Below, one piece after another: positions 6,100-10,493 of a stretch of DNA of 10,493 nucleotides (within the stretch, counting starts at the first letter, position 1; each line of letters begins with the position of its first letter). The notes beneath the pieces are model-generated. The model did no database searches, was not told the DNA's origin, and saw only the letters and a program-made list of their open reading frames with translations. The DNA lies in contig DATDGI010000454.1 of NCBI GenBank assembly GCA_036522155.1, forward strand, positions 1 to 10,493. Reading direction: 5' to 3'. The stretch is from UBA9676 sp036522155. Lineage in GTDB: Bacteria; Actinomycetota; Actinomycetes; Streptosporangiales; Streptosporangiaceae. The translations under genes and the position numbers were made by a program.

Positions 6100-7830
6100 A
6101 TGACACAGCCCCGCCTCCTCGGCGGCCGCTACGAGCTCGACGGCGTCGTCGGGCGTGGCGGCATGGCCGAGGTGTACCGGGCACGCGACATCCGCCTCGA
6201 CCGTGTGGTCGCGGTGAAGACACTCCGCGACGACCTGGCCAGAGATCAGACGTTCCAGGCCAGGTTCCGCCGCGAGGCCCAGTCCGCCGCCTCGCTCAAC
6301 CATCCGTCGATCGTGGCCGTCTACGACACCGGCGAGGACAACGCCGGGCCCTCGCACGTCCCGTACATCGTGATGGAGTACGTGGACGGGCGGACCCTGC
6401 GCGACCTGCTGCGTGACGACCGGCGGCTGCTGCCGGAACGGGCGCTGGAGATCACCGACGGGGTGCTGCGCGCGCTGGACTACAGCCACCGCAACGGGAT
6501 CATCCACCGTGACATCAAGCCGGGCAATGTGATGCTGACCCGTACCGGCGAGGTCAAGGTGATGGACTTCGGCATCGCCCGCGCGGTCAGCGACTCACAG
6601 GCCACCATGACCCAGACCGCGCAGGTCATCGGTACCGCGCAGTACCTGTCGCCGGAGCAGGCCCGGGGCGAGCGGGTGGACTCGCGCAGCGACCTGTACT
6701 CCACCGGCTGCCTGCTGTACGAGCTGCTGACCGGGCGGCCGCCGTTCCTGGGCGACTCCCCGGTCGCGATCGCCTACCAGCACGTACGGGAGAACCCGGT
6801 CCCGCCGTCGCGGCTGGACCCGGAGATCCCGTCGTGGGCCGACTCGATCGTGCTCAAGGCGATGGCCAAGGACCCCGGCCAGCGCTACCAGACCGCGGCC
6901 GACATGCGGACCGACATCCAGCGCGCGCTGTCCGGTGTGCCGGTGGCCGCACCGCGCGCCGCCTACGGGGCCACCCAGGGGATGGGCGGGACGACCATGA
7001 CGGCCGGCCCGACCAGGGCCATCCCCGGCTACGAGTACGGCCCGCCGGACGACGGGGACGGCGGCCGCCGGCGGCTGACCTGGCTGTGGTGGGCGGCCGG
7101 CGCACTGCTGGTGCTGGCCGTGATCGGCGGCGTCGCGTACGCGTTCTTTGGCAGCGGCAGCGGTGGCAACGCCGTTCCGCAGGTCAACGGCTTGGCGGTG
7201 GCCCAGGCCGAGGCGCAGGTGCGGCACGCCGGGCTGGTCCCCAAGGTCGTCACGCAGGCCTCGACGACGATCACCAAGGGGGACGTGATCAACACCAATC
7301 CCCCGAACGGGAACAAGGTGCCCGCCCACACCGTGGTGACCCTGTATGTCTCCGGCGGCCCGTCGAAGATCGCCGTCCCTAACGTCGTCGGCCTGTCGCA
7401 AACAGCCGCAGAGAACAAGCTGTCGTCGCAGTTCAACGTCAAACCGGTGACCGATTCAGCGTCCACCAAACCGGCCGGGACGGTGGTCAAGCAGGACCCG
7501 ACCGGTGGCACGAAACTGCTCCCCGGCAGCACCGTGGTGATCTACGTGTCTGCCGGCGGCTCGGGGGTGCCGGACGTGCGGAACAACACCGCCGCCACGG
7601 CCAGGTCGATCCTGGAGAACTCCGGCTTCCAGGTGAATGAGGTGATCACGCCTGGCCCGCCTGGCAGCCTGCCGGGGCTGGTGTTCAACCAGAGCCCGTC
7701 CCCCGGGACGAGTGCGCCGTCCGGCGCCACGGTGACCATCTACGTGCAACCGTCGAACCAGCCGACACCAACGCCGACGTCACCCAGCCCGACGCCGACG
7801 TCGACCAGCCCGACGCCGACACCCACGTGA
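6100..7830 (+). CDS. pknB: PknB: PASTA-domain transmembrane Ser/Thr protein kinase
   Basis: A 576-aa receptor kinase that phosphorylates wall-synthesis and division proteins and is reversed by PstP. The kinase domain (about residues 11-270) is complete: Gly-rich loop G18-R-G-G-M-A-E-V25, Lys40 in VAVKTL, H136-R-D138-I-K140 with catalytic Asp138, D156-F-G158, and an activation loop with T171 and T173. These numbers coincide with M. tuberculosis PknB. A juxtamembrane linker (~278-325) precedes the membrane span (~326-350). Three PASTA repeats follow (from about A358, A425 and S488, each opening with VPxV), which bind muropeptide or lipid II outside the cell; M. tuberculosis PknB has four. The C-terminus (555-576) is a Pro/Thr/Ser repeat tail. 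The ATG at 6100 is chosen over a GTG at 6091 and an ATG at 6004 because of RBS spacing and the family N-terminus. crgA follows 25 bp later. Confidence 0.97.
   Translation: MTQPRLLGGRYELDGVVGRGGMAEVYRARDIRLDRVVAVKTLRDDLARDQTFQARFRREAQSAASLNHPSIVAVYDTGEDNAGPSHVPYIVMEYVDGRTLRDLLRDDRRLLPERALEITDGVLRALDYSHRNGIIHRDIKPGNVMLTRTGEVKVMDFGIARAVSDSQATMTQTAQVIGTAQYLSPEQARGERVDSRSDLYSTGCLLYELLTGRPPFLGDSPVAIAYQHVRENPVPPSRLDPEIPSWADSIVLKAMAKDPGQRYQTAADMRTDIQRALSGVPVAAPRAAYGATQGMGGTTMTAGPTRAIPGYEYGPPDDGDGGRRRLTWLWWAAGALLVLAVIGGVAYAFFGSGSGGNAVPQVNGLAVAQAEAQVRHAGLVPKVVTQASTTITKGDVINTNPPNGNKVPAHTVVTLYVSGGPSKIAVPNVVGLSQTAAENKLSSQFNVKPVTDSASTKPAGTVVKQDPTGGTKLLPGSTVVIYVSAGGSGVPDVRNNTAATARSILENSGFQVNEVITPGPPGSLPGLVFNQSPSPGTSAPSGATVTIYVQPSNQPTPTPTSPSPTPTSTSPTPTPT
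7765..7827 (+). repeat. 21-bp imperfect tandem repeat encoding the PknB Pro/Thr tail
   Basis: Three imperfect 21-bp units (7765-7785, 7786-7806, 7807-7827) encode the last residues of PknB, pattern PTPT/SPTPT. The second and third units share the first 14 bases (AGCCCGACGCCGAC). Such low-complexity DNA can change copy number by slippage without breaking the frame. The encoded tail is extracellular, and Pro/Thr-rich tails are typical sites of O-mannosylation in actinobacteria (inference). Confidence 0.8.
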
Positions 7831-7843
7831 TGACCGGCCCGGC

Positions 7844-7850
7844 AGAGGAG
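7844..7850 (+). promoter_or_regulatory. Ribosome binding site of crgA
   Basis: AGAGGAG sits 5 nt before the GTG at 7856 and fixes that start. It lies within the 25-bp pknB-crgA gap, which is too short for an obvious separate promoter, so crgA is probably co-transcribed with pknB. Confidence 0.75.
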
Positions 7851-7855
7851 TAATC

Positions 7856-8101
7856 GTGCCCAAGTCCCGCGTGCGCAGGAAGCCCGTGTACACCCCGCCA
7901 CAGCGGTCGGCCAAGTCGAAGGTCAGCCCGCCCTGGCTGGTGCCCACGATGCTCGCCTGCTTCCTGGTGGGCCTGGCCTGGGTCGCGCTCTACTACATCA
8001 CCGGCCAGAGCCTGCCGATCGCCGCGATCGGCTACTGGAACCTGGCGATCGGGTTCATTCTCATCGTCAGTGGTCTCGGGCTCGCCACCAGATGGCGGTA
8101 G
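7856..8101 (+). CDS. crgA: CrgA: septation/cell-wall coordination membrane protein
   Basis: An 81-aa two-pass membrane protein of the CrgA (WhiP) family. A basic N-terminus (PKSRVRRKPVYTPPQ, the family signature) precedes the first membrane span (about residues 28-48). A short outer loop (ITGQSLPIAAIGYWN) and the second span (about 62-77) follow, ending in RWR. In Streptomyces CrgA influences the timing of sporulation septation; in mycobacteria it binds FtsZ, FtsQ, FtsI and PbpA-type proteins and coordinates polar and septal wall growth. The length is near the Streptomyces version (84 aa). It starts with GTG 25 bp after pknB on the same strand and is probably the last gene of this transcript, because the next gene converges on it. 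In M. tuberculosis crgA lies opposite to pknB with other genes between, so this placement differs. Confidence 0.95.
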   Translation: MPKSRVRRKPVYTPPQRSAKSKVSPPWLVPTMLACFLVGLAWVALYYITGQSLPIAAIGYWNLAIGFILIVSGLGLATRWR

Positions 8102-8120
8102 GGCCGGTCACTGCGGCCCT
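8100..8120. terminator. Hairpin at the crgA/rhomboid convergence, candidate terminator
   Basis: A perfect 7-bp GC-rich inverted repeat AGGGCCG (8100-8106) / CGGCCCT (8114-8120) closes a 7-nt loop (GTCACTG) and begins inside the crgA stop codon. It sits in the 58-bp gap between two convergent genes, where a bidirectional terminator is expected. No T tract follows on either strand, which is common in high-GC actinomycetes but leaves the assignment tentative. Confidence 0.5.
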
Positions 8121-8159
8121 CCCGGCAGGTACTTCTGGCATGCCTGCTGCGCCCGGGCC

Positions 8160-9071
8160 TCAGCCGAGCGCGGACACGGCCAGCTGGCCGTCGCGCACCA
8201 GCACCGCGATGACCAGTACCGCGAGCACGATGGCCGTGGCCCCGACCTGGATGACGGCTCGCTGGCTCCGAGGCGCGTAGGCGTAGGCCGCGGTCAGCAG
8301 CCCGCCGGTGATCAGGCCGCCGACGTGGGCCTGCCAGGCGATCCCGGGCAGCGCGAAGCTGATCACCAGGTTGATGACGATCAGGAAGACGATGGCCCGG
8401 CTGTCCACCCGCAGCCGCCTGGCGACCACGAAATAGGCGCCGAAGAGGCCGAAGATGGCGCCAGATGCGCCCAGCGACGGCTCGTTCACCGGGGCCAGCA
8501 GGTAGAAGAGCACCGAGCCGCCGAGCGCGCTGAGCAGGTAGATGACCAGGAAGCGGGCATGCCCGAGCAGGCGCTCCAGTTGCGGGCCCACCAGCAGCAG
8601 CGCCCACATGTTGAAGATGATGTGCGCGGGCCCGAAGCCCGAGAGCCCCGGCTCGTGCAGGAACGTGGAGGTGAGCAGCCGGTAGTACTGGCCGTGCGCC
8701 ACCCCGACGGTCGCGTGCAGGACCGGGTCATAACCGTTGCTGACCATGTCCAGGTAGTCGACCGTCCGCGGATAGATCCATTCGGCCAGGTAGAGCACGA
8801 CGTTGAGGCCCACCAGCGTGGCGGTGACCATGGCGCCGGACACAACGGCCCGGCCGCCGAACACCCCCATCGGGCGCCGCACGCCCTGGTTGCCCGTCCG
8901 GATGCATTCCACGCACTGCTGGCCGACCGGGGCCGAGCGCAGGCACTCTGGGCAGGAAGGCCGCCCGCAGCGGACACAGGAAAGATAGGTTTCCCGGCCC
9001 GGGTGCCGGTAGCAGGTAGGAACCTCCGCCCCGTCACCACCGTCGGCGTCGGCCGCTGGCCGGACGTCCAT
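8160..9071 (-). CDS. Rhomboid-family intramembrane serine protease with N-terminal zinc-finger domain
   Basis: A 303-aa polytopic membrane protein. Residues 20-56 form a B-box-like zinc-binding module with C20, H23, C32, C35, C40, C43, C53 and C56. From about residue 75 the rhomboid fold begins: six or more hydrophobic segments, H150 and N154 (HIIFN) on the second helix, catalytic S203 in the GASGAIFG motif, and H249 in QAHVGGLITG forming the Ser-His dyad. All catalytic residues are present, so it should be active in cleaving membrane-spanning substrates, which cannot be named from sequence. Zinc-finger rhomboids next to the cyclophilin gene in this neighbourhood are common in actinobacteria. 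The ATG lies 3 nt after the stop of the cyclophilin gene on the same strand, so the two form an operon. A good Shine-Dalgarno is lacking, which suggests translational coupling. Confidence 0.93.
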   Translation of the reverse strand: MDVRPAADADGGDGAEVPTCYRHPGRETYLSCVRCGRPSCPECLRSAPVGQQCVECIRTGNQGVRRPMGVFGGRAVVSGAMVTATLVGLNVVLYLAEWIYPRTVDYLDMVSNGYDPVLHATVGVAHGQYYRLLTSTFLHEPGLSGFGPAHIIFNMWALLLVGPQLERLLGHARFLVIYLLSALGGSVLFYLLAPVNEPSLGASGAIFGLFGAYFVVARRLRVDSRAIVFLIVINLVISFALPGIAWQAHVGGLITGGLLTAAYAYAPRSQRAVIQVGATAIVLAVLVIAVLVRDGQLAVSALG

Positions 9072-9074
9072 GCG

Positions 9075-9614
9075 CTATCCCGCGGCTTCCGGCCCGCCGC
9101 CCGTTTCCGCGATCTCGACCGATTCGAGGACGACATCGCTGTGCGGGCGGTCCTGGGTGGTGGGCACGTGGCTGATCTCTTCCACGATCTGCTGGCCCTC
9201 GATGACCTCGCCGAAGATGGTGTGCTTGCGGTTCAGGTGCGGGGTGGGCACTGTCGTGATGAAGAACTGGGAGCCGTTGGTGCCCGGCCCGGCGTTGGCC
9301 ATGGCCAGCAGGTAAGGCCGGTCGAACGACAGGTCGGGGTGGAACTCATCGGCGAACTTGTAGCCGGGGCCGCCGGTGCCGGTCCCCAGCGGGTCACCCC
9401 CCTGGATCATGAACCGGGGGATCACCCGGTGGAAGATGGTCCCGTCGTAAAGCCGCGCGGTCGTCGGCTGGTGCGTGCGCGGGTCGGTCCACTCCCGGCC
9501 GCCCTGGGCGAGTTCCACGAAGTTGCGGACCGTCTTGGGGGCGTGATCGGGCATGAGCCGGATGACGATCGGGCCGCGGTTGGTGTGCAGGGTGGCGGTA
9601 ATCGTAGTTGTCAT
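9075..9614 (-). CDS. Cyclophilin-type peptidyl-prolyl cis-trans isomerase
   Basis: A 179-aa single-domain cyclophilin that isomerises Xaa-Pro bonds during folding. No signal peptide or membrane segment is seen, so it is probably cytoplasmic. Active-site residues are recognisable: F61-H62-R63 (R63 equals catalytic Arg55 of human CypA), F68-M69-x-Q71-G-G-D74, M105-A106-N107 with GPGTNGSQFFIT, and H131. The position of human Trp121, important for cyclosporin binding, is His126, so drug binding is likely weak (inference). A slightly larger insert (EWTDPRTHQPTTARLYDG) precedes the FHRV motif, as in other actinobacterial paralogues. The ATG at 9614 is preferred to one at 9623 because GAGG (9627-9624 on the minus strand) is well spaced only for the former. 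It is the first gene of the unit with the rhomboid gene. It resembles PpiA/PpiB types, but no specific symbol is safe. Confidence 0.94.
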   Translation of the reverse strand: MTTTITATLHTNRGPIVIRLMPDHAPKTVRNFVELAQGGREWTDPRTHQPTTARLYDGTIFHRVIPRFMIQGGDPLGTGTGGPGYKFADEFHPDLSFDRPYLLAMANAGPGTNGSQFFITTVPTPHLNRKHTIFGEVIEGQQIVEEISHVPTTQDRPHSDVVLESVEIAETGGGPEAAG

Positions 9615-9791
9615 GGGTGGCATCCTCGCACGGCCTCAGGCCGGCCGGCGGCAAGCCCCTTTCCGGGGTTCGGGGTCATCACCAGCATCCTGCCATGCGG
9701 TGGCGGGTGCTCGCGAAACGGGCGATCCAGGGTTGAGCCCGCGAGCGGTGGGAAGGCAGTCTGCGTGACCACAATCGGGGGAGGTTGTCAC
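9615..9791. promoter_or_regulatory. Divergent intergenic region (cyclophilin / basic membrane protein)
   Basis: This 177-bp region must carry the promoters for both divergent genes. Features visible are a short palindrome GGCCTCAGGCC (9632-9642) overlapping the cyclophilin leader, a small hairpin AGCCCC/GGGGTT (9654-9670), and a perfect 7-bp inverted repeat GCTCGCG/CGCGAGC (9709-9715 and 9740-9746) spaced by 24 nt. TTGAGC at 9733-9738 followed 18 bp later by CAGTCT (9757-9762) is a weak promoter candidate for the rightward gene. No known regulator box is recognised. Confidence 0.4.
9777..9784 (+). promoter_or_regulatory. Ribosome binding site that sets the start at 9792
   Basis: GGGGGAGG, 7 nt before GTG 9792, is the only strong Shine-Dalgarno in the neighbourhood. 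It decides against the in-frame GTG at 9765, which lies upstream of it, and the ATG at 9801. Confidence 0.75.
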
Positions 9792-10361
9792 GTGTCGCGC
9801 ATGACAAAGAGGCAGGTCAAAATGGCCACAAGAGCGGCCAGAGGCGCCGGTGGCGGCATGGCCAGGCGGGCCCGCAGGGGCGCCGGCCAGAGCCTGGCGC
9901 GGGGAAAGGCGGCCCGGGCCCAGCGCCTGGCGCGGCGGTCGCTGCGTGCCCGCCAGCAGTCCGCCCGGGTGCAACTCGCCCCATTTGCCAGCAGTGCCCG
10001 GATGACCGCGCGGCAGGGTGTGCACGGTGCCCGGCGGTGGGCCGCGCCGCGGCTGGACCGGATGGGACGGGGACTGGAGGAGCGGGTGGCGCCGAGGATG
10101 TCGGCGATGCTGTCCGCTGCCGCCCGCCGGATCGAGCCGGCCAGGCCCCAGCGGCGGCGCTGGCCGCTGCTGGCCGCCGGAGTTGCGGTGATCGCGGGCG
10201 GGAGCGCTGCCGCGATGATGCTGCGCAAGCGGCGCAAGCCGGCTCCGGCCACCGATCTGGGCTGGGCGGGCGGCCCGCCCGTGACCCCGGCCGCGGACCG
10301 CGGCCGGCCAGTTCCGGAAGCCGCGCGCGTGGACGTCAACGGGCAGCTGCGGACGCCCTGA
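9792..10361 (+). CDS. Arg/Ala-rich single-span membrane protein of unknown function
   Basis: A 189-aa protein I cannot assign with certainty. Residues 1-123 are extremely rich in Arg and Ala, with few acidic residues. They carry repeated basic clusters such as ARRARRG and ARRSLRARQQSARV, and segments like APRLDRMGRG and EERVAPRM that recall amphipathic helices. One hydrophobic span follows (about W124-L145, WPLLAAGVAVIAGGSAAAMM) ending in the basic stop-transfer RKRRK. A ~40-residue tail contains TDLGWAGGPP and ends VDVNGQLRTP. The layout (helical N-region, single span, short tail) and position next to the cyclophilin/rhomboid/crgA genes resemble the DUF5324-type proteins of Streptomyces, but similarity is judged by eye only. 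The charge pattern suggests a cytosolic N-region near membrane or nucleic acid (inference). The gene starts with GTG behind a strong RBS. Confidence 0.75.
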   Translation: MSRMTKRQVKMATRAARGAGGGMARRARRGAGQSLARGKAARAQRLARRSLRARQQSARVQLAPFASSARMTARQGVHGARRWAAPRLDRMGRGLEERVAPRMSAMLSAAARRIEPARPQRRRWPLLAAGVAVIAGGSAAAMMLRKRRKPAPATDLGWAGGPPVTPAADRGRPVPEAARVDVNGQLRTP

Positions 10362-10413
10362 CCCCAGCGGGACCGGGTGCCGCCGGCCCCGCGCGGATGT
10401 CACAGGCCTCGGG

Positions 10414-10419
10414 CAGAAT
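10414..10419 (+). promoter_or_regulatory. Candidate -10 box for a leaderless ligase transcript
   Basis: CAGAAT occupies exactly -12 to -7 relative to the GTG at 10426, the spacing seen when transcription starts on the first base of the start codon. No Shine-Dalgarno sequence precedes that GTG. Only the first base deviates from TANNNT, and no clear -35 box is seen. Confidence 0.3.
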
Positions 10420-10425
10420 TCGGTT

Positions 10426-10493
10426 GTGCTGCTAGCAGAGCTTGCGCTCACCTCGGAGGCGGTGGCGGCCACCACCCGCCGGGGCGTCAAGAT
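10426..10493 (+). CDS. ligB: ATP-dependent DNA ligase, N-terminal fragment (cut by window end)
   Basis: Only 22 full codons are in the window, reading (M)LLAELALTSEAVAATTRRG. This matches the typical N-terminus of actinobacterial ATP-dependent DNA ligases of the LigB type; M. tuberculosis LigB begins very similarly, with MLL followed by a T-S-x-x-VAATS segment. Such enzymes seal nicks through an enzyme-AMP intermediate and are accessory to the NAD-dependent replicative ligase. The catalytic lysine motif lies beyond the window, so identification rests on the first residues alone. The start is a GTG without an RBS, 64 bp after the preceding stop. Confidence 0.7.
   Translation, partial: MLLAELALTSEAVAATTRRGVK

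Noticed and set aside
8070..9791. Long plus-strand open frame joined to the protein at 9792
   Set aside because: It runs antisense to the rhomboid and cyclophilin genes, both of which have complete catalytic motifs. Only the part from 9792 has an RBS and sensible composition.
9636..10490. 284-codon minus-strand open frame opposite the basic membrane protein
   Set aside because: Pro/Arg/Gly-rich with no domain, no RBS, and it would cross the ligase start. The plus-strand gene has an RBS and a membrane span with a stop-transfer signal.
1..10493. CRISPR arrays, insertion sequences, phage genes or attachment sites
   Set aside because: No spaced direct-repeat array, transposase or integrase motif, or duplicated tRNA 3' end is visible. 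All coding space is accounted for by conserved chromosomal genes.

Overview
The window comes from a high-GC actinomycete (Actinomycetota). The evidence is strong G/C at third codon positions, GTG starts on several genes, and a gene set known from that phylum: the cell-wall growth and Ser/Thr-phosphosignalling cluster fhaA-fhaB-pstP-rodA-pbpA-pknB, followed by crgA. There is no separate pknA, and crgA follows pknB directly in the same direction. Both points argue against a mycobacterial-type layout and fit a Streptomyces- or Streptosporangium-like lineage better, but genus cannot be read from this sequence.

Layout. 71-153 (-) is tRNA-Leu with anticodon CAG, divergent from the main cluster. 238-5975 (+) carries fhaA, fhaB, pstP, rodA and pbpA. 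Three successive junctions (fhaB/pstP, pstP/rodA, rodA/pbpA) are 4-nt start/stop overlaps, so these four genes are almost certainly one translationally coupled transcript. A 124-bp gap with GC-rich hairpins (5976-6099) separates pbpA from pknB (6100-7830), and crgA (7856-8101) follows 25 bp later. crgA converges on a two-gene minus-strand unit, a cyclophilin peptidyl-prolyl isomerase (9614-9075) followed 3 nt later by a zinc-finger rhomboid protease (9071-8160). A short perfect hairpin lies at the convergence point. Reading divergently from the cyclophilin is an Arg/Ala-rich single-span membrane protein of unknown function (9792-10361). The window ends 22 codons into an ATP-dependent DNA ligase gene (10426 onward), which may be leaderless.

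How the genes work together. RodA (SEDS glycosyltransferase) and PbpA (class B transpeptidase) form a peptidoglycan polymerase/cross-linker pair. PknB is a membrane Ser/Thr kinase whose three extracellular PASTA domains sense cell-wall fragments. PstP is the opposing membrane PP2C phosphatase. FhaA and FhaB are phosphothreonine readers carrying FHA domains. CrgA is a small membrane coordinator of septal or polar wall synthesis. The locus is a kinase/phosphatase/reader circuit encoded with the wall machinery it controls.

Assessment: the locus is well known and I see no undescribed system, CRISPR array or mobile element. The points most worth a second look are the Ala/Tyr-rich extracellular tail of PstP, the alternative hairpins between pbpA and pknB, the pknB-crgA adjacency without pknA, the basic membrane protein at 9792-10361, and the possible leaderless start of the ligase.
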